The notes under the pieces: model-generated
Database searches by the model: none
Seen by the model: the letters and a program-made list of their open reading frames with translations, nothing else
Told to the model about the DNA's origin: nothing
In this document: positions 32,000-44,200 of the stretch, in pieces
Layout of the letters: every line of letters begins with the position of its first letter
Numbering within the stretch: position 1 is the stretch's first letter
Translations under genes and position numbers: made by a program
Assembly: GCA_963575745.1 (NCBI GenBank)
Contig: CAUYUJ010003392.1
Span: 460,001-524,000, forward strand
DNA from: Prorocentrum cordatum
Taxonomy: Eukaryota > Sar > Dinophyceae > Prorocentrales > Prorocentraceae
Reading direction: 5' to 3'
Length of the DNA stretch: 64,000 nt

Positions 32000-32580
32000 T
32001 GGGAGGCGCGCCGTGAAGAACAAGAGCAGCAAGTTAGATGTCTGGGGAGGGGAGCCCGCCCGCCTGTGCGCCGCACTCCAGCCGCCACCACTGGCCGCCA
32101 GAACTGAACACACGACGGGCACCCGGGCCTTACAACAATTCGGGCGCCCGGAAAAAAAGAGTTGATGGTCGGACCTAGGACAGAAAAACATCTTTCAAGA
32201 AAATGAAAACCCTCCGCCGGCCAAAAACACCCCAAACAAGAATATCACCGAGGGTACCCTGTGCAAAACCCAGAGGGTCCTAGGATCTTATCGATAGATC
32301 CTGATCGCTAAGAACACGCGTTGATAGATCCCGTTCGTGTAGGATCTATCCATCATCATCACAGACTCATGGCGCGCTCGTTTGTGACGATAGCCTATGG
32401 GAAAACCGTCACCCGTTGGAAAACAAAGGCGGGATGGGTAGGATTACAGTTGTGATGTGGGCGCGGTTTCCCATTCTTCATCGGTTCTTTATCGCCAGCC
32501 TCGCGCTCTGCCTTTCCCAGGCGGGCTCATCCTCCCTTCGCCGATCCGCCGTCTGGGTCGTGGGTGGGGGCCAAGACGAA
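32000..32580. other. Intergenic, no gene recognised
   Basis: Includes a gatagatcctgatcg / gatagatcccgttcg / aggatctatcc group near 32,290-32,350. The block ggtcggacctaggacagaaa, acatctttcaag and accctccgccggcc (32,167-32,222) is partly repeated at 57,990-58,050. Confidence 0.4.
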
Positions 32581-32586
32581 GATCCC

Positions 32587-32635
32587 CCCAGCGTGGGACT
32601 CATTGCGCCGCGTGCGCAATGAGTCCCACGCTGGG
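32587..32635. repeat. Perfect 22-bp hairpin
   Basis: The left arm at 32,587-32,608 starts CCCAGCGTGGGACTC; the right arm at 32,614-32,635 is its exact reverse complement; the loop is 5 nt (CGCGT). No T run follows, so it is not an ordinary terminator. It could be a fold-back insertion or an RNA structure. Confidence 0.9.
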
Positions 32636-32999
32636 CCGCCGTCGTGGAAGCTCACTGACGACGACGACGATGACGACAACGATGACGGCGACGACGTCGT
32701 CGACGACGACGACGATGGAGGCGGCGAAAAACAGCGACGTCGACCGCTCTTGAGGCAAGGGGGGGGGGAGGGGGAAAGGAATGAGGGAGGGGGTCCTAGG
32801 TTTTCAGATCCTTTGGGGTTCCTGTAAGTCCGTAGAATTCGTTGGAATATAAAAGGATTAGGTAAGCAGGAGGATCATGAGAAAGGGGGGGGCTTCCTAT
32901 ACATTCTTATAAGTTTTCCTGGAATCCCCCAAACGTTTCTGAAGGTTCCCCAAGCCCCATCTTCCCCCTTCTCCTCCCCCGCAGCCGTGTAGGCTTAGG

Positions 33000-35498
33000 T
33001 TGTCCAGCTTACATAAGCCGACGACCATGGTCAATGGGGGGACGGGGCGCAAGTCGCTCCTCGGGGGCGATGCCGTTGCAGAGCCAGTGGCAGCGGCAAT
33101 CGAGTTGTGTGTTATAGACCAGAACTCCGTGGCTTACGATCCGCAGTTGGATGACCCGCCAGACACCGACCAACTGATCAAGCACAAACAACTGATCAAC
33201 GAGATTCGCAAGGTGCCTTGGCTTAAGGGTGGGGCGGGGGAGCCGGAGGAGGTACATGAGATGGGGAGGATATGAATAAATAAAAAACAAATGAAACCGC
33301 AGACGAGGCGCACGACTCACCCGAGGACGAGGCAGGAGTGAGGGAGGGGACAGACCGGCTCATTCGAGGGTGGTGAACCGTTTGGTCCCCTCTCTCCCTC
33401 CCTCTTGCCTCGTCCTCGGGTGAGTCGTTCGGTCCCCTCCCCCCTTCCCCTTATCTTCTTTTCTCTCCCTCCCCGTTTTCCTCCTCATCGTATGTAGTTT
33501 GCTTATTTTTCTATCCCGCGCGAGCCAGGTTACCAACCAGATGGCGTACAGCGAGCTCCTCAAAATCCTCGAGCAGCACGCCAGCGACAAGGAGAAAGTC
33601 TGGCGGCTGAAGTCCGAGGCGAGGAGCTGGGCGACGGAGACTACCAGGATGATCCAACCAGGCTGCCGCCTATCCGACGCCCATACCACCACTCTAGAAC
33701 GTTAGAGCTCCAGGGCCCCCCACCCATAAACATTAGCAAGCGTCGCATCAGTCCGATTTGTCTTCCTTGTGACCCGAGTCGATCGGGCAGCGTTTCAGAG
33801 CTATGCTTCGACACGTCGACCAGACCTTTATCAAATGCAGGTCTTTGTTTTACAGCTTTTTACTTGTACTGCGCAAGGAATAGTTGCACGGAGGGTGGGG
33901 AGGGAGCATGAGGATAGGGACACGCAGACACAATCTCCTTTATCGATGCCAGGCGACGGTTGTATTTGAGAGGTCAGGTGTGACTTCTGCAGCCTCCTCG
34001 CCCGTCCCCCCTTCTCCACCTTTACCTTCGCTGTTATCTCAGCTTCCTCGGCAAATGCATAGAACATTTGCTTCCAGGGACGGCCGCCAGATTCCAGAGT
34101 GGCTTTCTGGGTTCCACATGCGGGACAAGGACACAGGGCCTAAATCGGCTGGGGCACAAGTCCAATGCACGACGGGAGGAGGGAGATGGAGGAGCAAGAG
34201 GATGAGTGGAAGGGAGGAGAAGGGAGGAGGACGGTGGAGGAAGAGGGAGGGATCAGAAGTAGAAGCAAACCAGAGGATATGGACAAGCACGAGGCCGATG
34301 CCAAGTACACCTTCAAATACGACCGCCAGCAGAAGGCGCGATCGGGGTAACCCCGCCCGATCTCGTGCACAGACCTTGGCATATTGGGGCACAATGATCA
34401 TGGGGGTGGGCATAGGCGTAGAGGAGGAGAGGGAGCAGGAGGAGGAGCAACAGCAGCAGGGGTGGAGGAGAAGGGAAGGAGACGAGGAAGGGATGTAGGG
34501 AAGATGAGCAGACAGAGGGGGAGGGGGCATGAGGATGAGAAGAAGCAGCCGACCCCCCAAGGCTGCGTACCGCACCGAGATCGACAACCCCAAGAAGGTG
34601 GACTGGTCACTACCCCTCAAGCCCGTGAAAGCCCACCCGAATAAGGAGATGATCGCGCGGTGGTCCGACGGATGCGAGTGGAAGATACCTGGACTCACGA
34701 ACCAGGAGTGGATCGACGAGCACGGCACCGCCAGCAGTGGGGGCAAGGGCGCTGCTAAAGTGTTCGAGGGGGTGCTCAAAGCCGACAACAACGTGAGAGT
34801 GTGGGTGGACCACTTCAGCAGGCATGGCCAGGACCATGTGGCCATGTGGGAGCAAAAAGTCACAGAAAAAAAAGGCCTCAAGTGCCAACTCATCTGCTAC
34901 AGCTACCTCCCTGATCCAGATGACCTGTTCAAAGACTTCGGCAAGCGGTACTGCGCGGGGAAACTGACAAAGGAGAAGATGGAGGAGGAGAAGAGGGACT
35001 ACATCACCAAGCACGCCCCGAAGAAGGAGTGTACCAGTAAAAAAACGGCCTGCAGCTGCGTCTCGAGATGACGCCGAGCGAGACGCCAAGACGGCCAAGA
35101 TGGGCAACAACAAGACGGCCATCGATACCAAGGACCCGAAGCTGAAGCAGCCTGAGGAGGCAGCCGAGGAGAAGAAAGCCGAGGAGGAGGAGGAGGAGGA
35201 GGAGGAGGAGGAAGAGGAGGGAGCCGAGGTGCCCGTCCTGAGGAGGCCCGCTGCAGCAAAGGGCCTCGGCGTGGGCAAGAGGACTGCGGCAGCGGGGAAG
35301 GCAGCCCTCGCCCAGGCCGAGGTGGGCGGCGGCGGCGGTGCTGCGGCTGCAGGCGTCAGCGGGGGCTCCCCAGCGAAGGGCGACAGCAACAGGAAGCAGG
35401 AGCCAACGGCGACGGCGACGACACCAGCGCAGCCCGTAGCCCCACCGCCCAGGGCGGACTTTGGCGATATGGACGATATCGGCGACGGGTTCGACTGA
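33000..35498 (+). CDS. Gene 1: unrecognised charged protein, 4 exons, one frameshift
   Basis: Exons: 33,000-33,212, 33,529-33,647, 34,078-34,153, 34,562-35,498. All joins keep frame: AAG|gt...ccag|GTT (phase 0), AG|ga...ccag|GGAC (phase 2, GA donor), GGG|gc...caag|GCT (GC donor). The protein has LINEIRK joined to VTNQMAYSELLKILEQH, a varied globular-looking part in exon 4 (KKVDWSLPLKPVK, EWKIPGLTNQEWIDEHG, CQLICYSYLPDPDDLF), then a Lys/Glu-rich tail with RPAAA motifs ending DDIGDGFD. The last exon is continuous only if one A is removed from the A7 run at 35,039-35,045; otherwise it stops at 35,069-35,071. An in-frame ATG at 33,027 could be the start instead. No family recognised. Confidence 0.65.
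33313..33427. repeat. Hairpin element inside intron 1 of gene 1
   Basis: The left arm 33,313-33,351 starts cgactcacccgaggacgagg. The right arm 33,385-33,427 ends with its inverse, cctcgtcctcgggtgagtcg. The inner parts (gagggaggggac / gtcccctctctccctc) pair with small gaps. The loop is about 33 nt, and the whole hairpin lies within the intron. Confidence 0.85.
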
Positions 35499-35499
35499 G

Positions 35500-36290
35500 A
35501 GGAGGCTGGGCACAAATGCGAAAGAGGACCCCCCCCAAAAAAAGCACTCCAGAGGTTCATGCGATGTGCGTGGCGTCATTTCGTATGCTCCCCTCCCTAT
35601 CATATGATAACTCTAGCCCCTGGGTGGTGGTTCTGCGGGGGGGTCCACAATCGCGTTCAGAGCCTGAAGCAGCCGTTGCACGTCTGCGCATGCCCGATGG
35701 GAGCGGGTAGGATTGAGCAGTCTGATAGACTGTTGCTCGCCCATCTTGTTTGAAGGTGCGCATTTTTCGGGTGTCGGGGTGGATGATTGGCCATAACATT
35801 GAGGGGTAATCGTGTAATCGAGGGTGGTCTGGATGGGCTAGGCAATGCGAGCGAACAGGTTTTGACAAACGCAGTACGTGTTTGGGAGACTTGGGTTTAC
35901 CCACCTGCCTCCATCCACCCCGACGGCGGTTCCAGATTCTTGAATCCGACGATGTGCGTTAGAAAAGGCGACTATATATACAATGTTAGGCAAACCTCAG
36001 GTTATCTGTAAGTGGCCCCCAGCTAGCCGGTGGGGGCAGCCCCCGACAGCACCCTGAAAGACCAACAACAGACTACCTAAACACCGCCCGAGGGCAATCC
36101 TCCTCCTCCCTCCTCCTCCTCCTCCCTCCCCTCCCTCCTACCCCCTTCTGCTCCTCCACGCCCTCTTCCTCCTCTTCCTCCTTCTCATTCGCCTTCTCCT
36201 GCACCGTCGGTCGGGCAGGCTACGCGTTTGTAAACAATGTTTTGGTGCTCAAGCACAATGTGAGTGGGCTTCAGGTCGACGCCAGAGTTA
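35500..36290. other. Intergenic spacer between genes 1 and 2
   Basis: Unique sequence, then a CT-rich patch at 36,097-36,185 and a short R1-like block (ttttggtgctcaa-gcacaatgt) at 36,238-36,260 just before the first supported exon of gene 2. No independent gene seen. Confidence 0.4.
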
Positions 36291-36293
36291 CAG

Positions 36294-39200
36294 GAATTCC
36301 AGTCGTTGCTTCCTCGGTCCCAGAAGCTGGAGGCGATGGCAGCGGAGATGCCAGTTACGAGCGTGGCCGCCGAGAGCGCGGCGCGGACGGAGGACCAAGC
36401 CCCGAATCCGAAGGGAGAGGAAAGATGAGTTTGGGGTTGGGAGGGGGCACGGAAGAGGAGGAGGAGGAAGAGGGAAGGAGGTGGATGATGATGATGATGA
36501 TGATGAGGAGGAGGAGGAGGAGGAGGATGAGGAGGAGGATGAGGAGGAGGAGGCAGGATGTTGAGGAAGGAGGTGGAAAAATAAGAGGGGAGGGAGGCGA
36601 AGAGGAAACGAAGATACCCTCTGGACCCCAGGATGCCGCAGGCGACATCAGCGCTGAAAACCTTCAGGATACTCGAGACGCTCAGTTGAGGCTGTTCAGG
36701 AGGCACCCCGACACCTACCGCAAGCAGATCGGCATCGAGAAAAGCTTGAAGATGAAACTTGTGATCAAGCGAGACAATCCCGAGGCTGACATTGGCACGG
36801 GGTAGGAGGAGGGGGGGGGTGGCTTCGAAGGATGATCAGGTGGAGGAGCCTGAGGAGGCGTCATCCTACTCACCCCTTCCTCCACCCCCCTCCTCCCCTT
36901 TGAAGTGTTTTGGTATCCTCGTCCCCCGAAGGCTCGTGTTGGATTAAACAGGGATGAGTCCCAGCTCTGGCACGCCCTCCAAGATGCTGGCGAGGACCCT
37001 TTAACCTGGCTATACGACGAGGAGCCCTACTCAGTCACCCTTCTTATTCTCCTTGTCTTGGTCCTCCTGCTCCAGCTCCTTCTCCTTCTCCTCCTGCTCC
37101 GTTAACCTCGCGTGCCTTCCCCTTCCTTTCTCAGTCCTCCTCTTCTGCAGGATTCGGATGTCGAGATGATCACGCCTTCTCCGCAGGACCGCCCCATCGG
37201 ATTTCCGTTGAGCGATGCGAAGCGCCCCAGGCTGGGTGATCGGCATGAGGGTGGATCGCCGTCGAAGGAGCGAGGGAGCACACCAGTTGTAAACGCTCGG
37301 GGTATGTGTTTCAATGCGGTTTACCCTCAAAAGCATCATTGCCCATCTGAGGAAACTCAACCCCCCAAGACATCGGTTGTAAGTTCTCCCAATGCCAATG
37401 CCGCTACATTATGGTGGTATGCCCTACTCCTCCCCTCGTTGGCTTCCCAAAGACGAATTTTTCCTTGGGACCCGTCATCCTCCACGTGTTTTCCTTGATT
37501 CCTCTGATCAAATTTGTTTTTTTCCTGAGGAGCGATCCTGGCGTGAGACCCTCTGCGAGTCGCCGAGCCAGGAGCCTCCCCAGTTGGCAGGCACGGCCGC
37601 AGGCACTAGCGGCCTGGCAGACACCGCCGCTGGCAGCCTCAGCGGCGCGGCAGCGGTCACGCCGCGCGATGCCCCCACCAGCGGTGGCACTGCAACGCCC
37701 TCTGACAGCGGGCAGCTTCAAGACAGCTTACCCAGGGGCCCATACCCTGACTGGCCCCATGACGCACAGCCCAGGGACTCCTCGGGCTGGCAGCAGGCTG
37801 CTGGGGGGCCGCCGAGGCAGGCGGCGGCGGCTGCGGCGGCGGCGGAGGAGGAGGAGGCGCCCGCGGAGCAGCTGGACTCGCTTATCGCCGCGGCCGCGGT
37901 GGAGCCTGGACCAGCCACCCCCGTTCACTCACAACGCCCACCATGGGCAGAGTACGGCCCCGACAAGCAGGGTTTGATCAACGCCGTGCAAGACGAAGTG
38001 AGGATCATCAACAACGAGGTGGCCTACGGTAATATGAGGACTGGCGATTTGGAGCGGTCCGCCGATGACATGGAACAGAAGTTGGCGCAGTTCCACAACT
38101 CGGAGTTGGTGCGGCGCCTGAGGGAGGCGAGGACGCTTGCTCCTGAAGACCAGCCTTCCAAGGCTCCCACGGAGGAGCGCGACGAGGAGGCTCAGATGTG
38201 GCATGACCTCGAGGACGCCAACTACGCGTTCGGGACCAGCCAGGCTGCTGGAAATCCAATTTCCAGCAGATGGAAGCGCGCCATCGCGGCGGACCAGAAA
38301 CTGAAGGACGAGTACAACCAACAAAAAGGGTGGACCAACAAAACAACTTTCAGGCAGGAGTGGGCCAAGAAGGAACACCTGAAGTACAAGAAAACCGTCG
38401 GCTTCCACCGCGAGCAGGAAAACATCAAGGAGGACGACAAAACAGGGAAATACCTTTCTCTGGGTGCGATCGCGCGGAAGGAGGGTGGAGGGGCTGCGGG
38501 CCTCCGCCTCGCAATGCGGTATTCCCTGAACTGCGTCATCCTAGGAGGGCGGTGGACGGAATATGACATCATGACGGAATCGATCAAATTCCTGTACGTG
38601 GTGCACACCCTCCGCGACACGTACCGCAATGCGTGGAGGCGCTGGGAGAGTTGGGCGTCCGAGCCTGAGGACGGGCCCCAGGTCGGTCATGCATCGGGGG
38701 CCAGCGGCGCTGCGGCAGCGGCGCAGCCTGTGCAGCCAGCAGCGGAACAGCAGCAGCAAGCACCGCCCGAGGCAGCACAGCAGGCGCAGCCTCCTGCAGC
38801 GGAGGCTGGTGGCGCGGGCGCTGCAGGCCAGGAGCAGGCGCCGCCCCAGGCCCCTGAGACAGGCGCCGCCAGCAAGGGCAAAGGCAGAGGCAAGGCAAAG
38901 GCAAAGGCAAAGGCAAAGGCCGAGCCACAGGGCGCCGCGGCGACCAGTGGCGGGCGCCGCAGGCAGTAGCAGGCGCAGCAGCAGCCAGAGGCCGACGGCG
39001 AGGCTGCCAGCTCGAGCAAGCAGGCGCAGTACGTCATCGACTTCAAGAAGGTACTGGGATCATCCTCCACCTCCTTCTCCCGATATCGGAGATATCTCTC
39101 CCTGTGGTGGAGGGAGATATCTCCCTCCATCACAGGTCAAGAACCTCTACAGTGCCGCGTACTCCCAGGCCAACAACATCATCAAGATGATCAACACTCA

Positions 39201-39693
39201 CGCCGACTGGGAGTGGGCGAGGGTCAAGGAGAACAGGCAGGAGCTCGACGACGCTATGACCCAGGCCATTCATATATTCTCAAACCCTTCTCATTACTAT
39301 TCCCTGTCTCATTGTCCTGCTCGCCTCCCGCCCTCCCCCCCTCCCTCCACCTCGCCATCTCCTCCACGTCCTCCTCCTCCTCCTCATCATCATTATCATC
39401 TTCCTCAGTACTCCCTCATCCTCCTCCTTCTTATCCTCTTTTCCTTCCTGCCTCTGCTGCTCCTCATCTTCCTCCTCCTGTTTCTTCCGAAGGTTGAGGA
39501 GGCTTTCGACAAGGACGAGAATCGCAGCATTCTGTTCGCTGCCGAGCTCCCGCAGTTCAAGAGGGACCAGGGTGAGGCAGCCTTCCAGGTCGCACTCGAG
39601 TCTGCTGTCGCTGATCTCTCTGACCCCCTGGAGGCCCTTGGCAAGGCCATGAAGAGGATCACGAGGATGCACAAGGCCAGGGCAGACGAATGA
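36294..39693 (+). CDS. Gene 2: unrecognised large Ala/Gln/Lys-rich protein, 7 exons, in-frame TAG
   Basis: Exons: 36,294-36,419, 36,632-36,801, 36,952-37,033, 37,151-37,301, 37,384-39,050, 39,136-39,264, 39,493-39,693. Every join is frame-consistent. Donors: GA (36,420), GT (36,802; 37,034; 37,302; 39,051) and GC (39,265). Six exons downstream of the first end in a TGA at 39,691-39,693. The long exon encodes an Ala/Gly/Thr/Ser-rich part, a Gln/Glu helix-like part (AEYGPDKQGLINAVQDEV, then ERSADDMEQKLAQFH), a globular-looking domain (KEHLKYKKTVGFHREQEN, LRLAMRYSLNCVILGGRW), then a QPAAEQQQQ and KGRGKAKAKAK tail. A TAG at 38,967-38,969, flanked by CAG codons, interrupts it; coding signal continues in the same frame. 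The true 5' exon and start were not found. Family unknown. Confidence 0.6.
36805..36896. repeat. Hairpin at the ends of a gene 2 intron
   Basis: In the 150-bp intron 36,802-36,951, GGAGGAGGGGGGGGGTGG (36,805-36,822) is matched by CCACCCCCCTCCTCC (36,882-36,896). The intron could fold back on itself. Confidence 0.6.
39051..39135 (+). other. 85-bp GT-AG intron with internal hairpin (gene 2)
   Basis: Exon ends ...TTCAAGAAG|gtactg, acceptor ccatcacag|GTCAAG. Inside, gagatatctctccct and agggagatatctc form a near-perfect hairpin around tgtggtgg. The intron is unusually short and structured compared with its 200-470-bp neighbours. Confidence 0.75.
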
Positions 39694-39699
39694 TCTAAG

Positions 39700-40780
39700 C
39701 CCAATCTAGTTTTACGTGCATGCAAGCTGGGTGTAGCGGCCAAGGGGCGGGGAGTGAGAGGGATGGCAAGTGAGAGGGTTGAAACACTCGAGCGACCGAG
39801 GGATTGGCGGCGCGCTCGAGGAGTAGAGGTTGAAAGACAAGAGTTTGATGGGATGGGGAGGCGAAGTGAGGAGGATGGGCGAGAATCGGAGGCGGGGAAG
39901 TGAGTCGGTGGAGGTGGGCAGGGACGTTCGGGGGCGGGCGGGGAGGCCGAGGGCTGCGGTGTGGACGGGGGCGGACTGGAGACAAGGGCGGACGGTGCAG
40001 GCAGCTCCCCAACTTATGATTTTCGGGCGGTTTCCTGATTTGCGGGTGCCAGTTCCTCGATCCAGGGCCCAGCCGAAGGCCGCCTAAAAGCCGCCTAAAA
40101 GCCGCCTAAAAGCCGCCTAAACTTTCACGATCCCCTGTGTTTTTACATACAAAACGCACCGCCTAAAAGCCGCCTAAAAGCCGCCTAAAAGCCGCCTAAA
40201 AGTCGCCTAAATTACACGGGAGCCGGAATCGCGCCCCAACCGGAAAATCGACGCATCTGACGGGCAGATCCAGCTTGATGCACCTCTGCGCGCTCTGGCC
40301 AGTACGTTTTTCAGGTCTCGGCTGTTACGAGCGAGGCTTCTCTTGATAGTTTTGCCGTCTGCCTCACTCGCTCTCCTCTGATCGTACTCTCTTCTATGCC
40401 TGCTCGGTCTGCGCGTCTGCTAGCTTCTAGTTCCCGTCAGCTTCCTCTCCAGCTCAATCCCCCTCCCCAGATCCCTCTCAACTGTTCCGCTCGGCATGCT
40501 GGTCGTGCTCTCCTGGTCTCTCATGCACCTACTCCAGCAACCTTGGGTTACATGAGCTGGCACATGCGCAGAGAGTTTTGTTTCTAGTGGCACGCTCGAT
40601 TGCGACCTTCGCCCATGTACGCATGGCGCGCTTGAGGAGGAGGGGAGGGAGAGGGCAGGGAGAGGGGAAGGATAGGGGGAGGTGGGAGGGATGATGAGAA
40701 ATCATGCTGGGAGGTTTCACGTGCACGTGAGAGCAGTTCGGGGCATCGCTGCGACGGGCATGTGTCCCAACGTTTGAATA
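39700..40780. other. Intergenic, no gene recognised
   Basis: G-rich patch at 39,850-39,990, then the 11-mer array at 40,079-40,212, then unique sequence with short ORFs. Confidence 0.4.
40079..40212 (+). repeat. 11-bp tandem repeat (AGCCGCCTAAA), two blocks
   Basis: Four units at 40,079-40,122 and about five at 40,159-40,212, separated by 36 bp of unique, T/A-richer sequence (tttcacgatcccctgtgttt). Confidence 0.9.
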
Positions 40781-40781
40781 C

Positions 40782-41036
40782 ATGCCCGAATGGGCTGCAG
40801 CGAGTAATACGTTCGGGGATGAATTAGTGAATGAATGCTCTCTTAGCCCAGCCTACATAGTTTCAAATCCCTCTCAGCGTGCCGAACACCTCCAATACTT
40901 AGAGGGCCCCTTGAGCGTACCACCGCTGGCTAAACAGCTCTGCTTCAGAGACAACCAAGGGATGCATCGCTTGAGTCTTCTGGCAGGAGAAAGCATGCTA
41001 GGTGACATGTTAGGTTGTGCATTGGGGAACAGATGA
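40782..41036 (+). CDS. Hypothetical ORF upstream of gene 3
   Basis: An 84-codon ORF with varied composition (MPEWAAASNTFGDELVNEC, AEHLQYLEGPLSVPPLA, LSLLAGESMLGDMLG). It lies on the same strand 250 bp before gene 3 and could be an upstream exon or a separate small protein. No domain recognised and no splice join to gene 3 was found. Confidence 0.25.
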   Translation: MPEWAAASNTFGDELVNECSLSPAYIVSNPSQRAEHLQYLEGPLSVPPLAKQLCFRDNQGMHRLSLLAGESMLGDMLGCALGNR

Positions 41037-41284
41037 TTGAGATTGAGAATGGTGCGAGTAGAGTGGATGAGTAGAAAAACCTGGAGTGCTGACAAGATGG
41101 AATAATGAAACATATGAGAGTCGCAGAAGGTGTCTTACGCATGCTTTCGCATCCGTATAGTGTGCAGCATGGGCGTCAATCCTTGGGCAAACAATGTAGT
41201 TCGGCTTGCCAGCGGTGACGCTTTTTAAGGGGGTGCCGCCGTTTAGTGCTGCGCTTCTGAAGCCGCTTGCTGTCAAGTGCCAAG

Positions 41285-44200
41285 ATGGGCAAAGGGAGCA
41301 GGGGGAAAGGCAAACACAAACCTCAACGCCACACGCCTTTTCGTAGGGGCCATGGCGCATCAGAGCGGCTGGCGGCATCCACCTTGTTTGAGCTACTCCT
41401 CGGCATCTACGGCAGCAGGAAGGTTTTGTCAGCACGTGATTTTTTGTGTAATATGCCATTATCTTCGGGAATGCAAGGCGCCAGGGGACCAATGGGCTCA
41501 ACATGCAAAACCACCTGGGGATTACAGCGGGAGCTACAAGAAGTTCCTAGACAAGCGTTTGCCTTATGGGGGCCCATACTACGTTGCCACAATACCTGCC
41601 CATGTTCGGGGACAGCCACAGGAAAAGAACAGAGAAGTTCCTTTCAGAGCTGTGTACAATATCATCTCTGAAGAAGTTCGGGAATCTAGTTACATTGAGG
41701 ATTTGTTGGAGGGGGATGGGCTGGACGATCCCAATTGCGTGATGTCATTGCCATCATACCAACAGAACCCCATGGTCGCTCAGGCGCTCAGTGAGACAGG
41801 AAGATATCCTTTGCCCGTCGCTCTGTACGCGGACGGAGTTCGCTACACGCCCCTCTCAGCAGGTAGGGTCGATTACAATGATTTCTCATCTCCGCCGATT
41901 ACTTCGGGGGGCGGGGAAAGCCTGGGTGGAAACTCAAACGTTCGCGTGGGACGCCGTGTAACTCCTAGCAACGGGCCACTATGTTGCTAATGTTAACGGG
42001 GTGTTTTGGGGGGTGCAGTCTTCCAGCTACGATCGGCCAGAACTCACGCGCTGCAAACCCAGTCATGCTGGGAGCGGACAGCCTGTTGGGCGTCAGCATC
42101 ATCAATCTGCTCACGAAGAAAAGGCACCTCATGGGTTTTGTTCGCACGCTGGACATGTGCCAGTGCGGCTGTGGTGGATACGATTCTATTCACGCGTTGT
42201 TTTTAGTTGCAGCTTTTCAGTTGGAAGCGCTTGTGCAGGGGAGGGTTCCTAATGTGAGGCACGATGGGAAGCCCTGGCCCTTAAGCGATCAGCCTCATGT
42301 AATGCCTGGGTCCGATCTTGGTGGATTTCGATCTGTTGTTCTCTGGTTGAAGGGCGATTGGGCCGAATTCCAAAAGTCTTTCGGGCTCTCTTCCTGGAGC
42401 AAGTTGTATAACTGCTGCCCTATCTGCCCGACTCCGAAGGACACGATGCATATCACAATGCATGGCATGGTCAATGCAGAGGGAATGCTTGAACCAGACC
42501 GTGAGGAAAGCGACTACGAACGATCATGCCAGAGATGTGAAATCCATGTGCACGTTGTTTCGGAAGATGTGAGGGCCGAGATTTTGAAGCTCTTGGTGTA
42601 CCGCTTGAACCCCAAAGCAAAAAAGTCTAAGGGGCGGGTTCTCAGGGAGGGGCTCCCCGACCACCACTTGCAGCGTGGCGACAGACTAGAGCCGTCCCCA
42701 TCATTGATAAACCCAAACACGTTCGAGACGGAGCCCGTGCCATTCTGGGCCACGTTCTGGAGACAGAATAAGGACGCACGAGGAATAGTGACAGACTGGG
42801 TGTTGCATCGGTCCCCAATTTTTTCTGCGAAGCTGGGAACATCCCCGCTCCGGTCACTCGCCCTCGATACTTTACATACAGTCTATTTCGGACCGATCTG
42901 CCAGTGGACATCGGCATCAGTGATGAGAATATTGCATGCCAACCCGTGGGATGCCCCGCAAGACCAGGCACAACAACGCTTAGCTGCAGATATGCACGCG
43001 TGGTTCGAAGAGAAGGGAGTCCCCCACGACAGACGGATTGCAGTAATCACTTCTAAAATGCTTCCCAAGGCAATGCCCAATCCACACCCAGGGGGAACAA
43101 TGAAAATGAAGGCTGCCGAATGTTATGTGATGATGAGGTTCATGGTTGCGTTGTTGCAGAAATACCCTAATATTGTAACTCACCACGACGACCTTTTAAA
43201 GGCAGGTATGGCCCTGCAGGTGTGGGTGGAGACGACGCGAGAGGGTCGTGTCAGACTAACTCACGATCAGTATCAGGTCCTCCTAGATTCTTGTCAACGG
43301 CACCTGATTTTATCGGACAGGGCCAAGGTTGGAAAGTTGCCCAAGCACCACTTGTTCGGGCACCTGACTATCAGGATCGTAGTTTGGGGGAGGGAGCAGT
43401 TGTGTGATTGTGATTGTGATATATATATATATATGTATATATTGTTATTGAGGATGAGCGGGAGCAGGAGGGATACGTTTGTCGATGGGGGAAGCACGGG
43501 AAGGCGAAGCTGTGCGCGACATCAGTCCCCCTCCAGCGTCTCGTCCTCCTCCTTCGCCTACTCTCTGCCCTCCTCTTCTTCATGGTCGTCATCCCCCATG
43601 TTATTGCTCCTCTTCCTCCTCCTCCTCCTCCAGCTACCCGTCCCACCTCTTCCTCGTGATATCCCGTTTTTCGACCTCCTCCACATTCGACTGGCACCTC
43701 GTAGATTTATGCGCCCCTTCCTCTTACTTCTTTTCCTCATCATCCTCCTCCTCCGCTTGCTCCCCGCCCGCCCACCTCGCTTCAAGTTGCCCGCTCCACC
43801 TCGCGTGTGTTTGACCACCCCTGGCACGAACAAACATGTATCAAGGAGTTGGGCTATGGGGAATCCCCGAGAGTATGCGACCTTCATAGACGAAGGACTC
43901 AATCTAGCACTTCGCGTTGCCGCTCAGAATGCACATCGCTTAACTATGGAGTACACTGTGTTTTTGTGCTTTGCCGTTATGGGCTTATTGGGTACTAACA
44001 TATACTTGTTCGCACCATCCGACCCGTACTTTCCCTCGCAACCAGATGCAGTCAGCGGGTCTTCCGCATTGGGCCGTGGCCCTCGCAAAGGAGATATGCC
44101 CGAACCCATTGGAGAGGGACCTGAAGACATCGACAGCCGAGGCGATTCTTCAGACTGCCCAGAAGGAAGTGATGAAGTGGATGGAGGATACGACTCGGAT

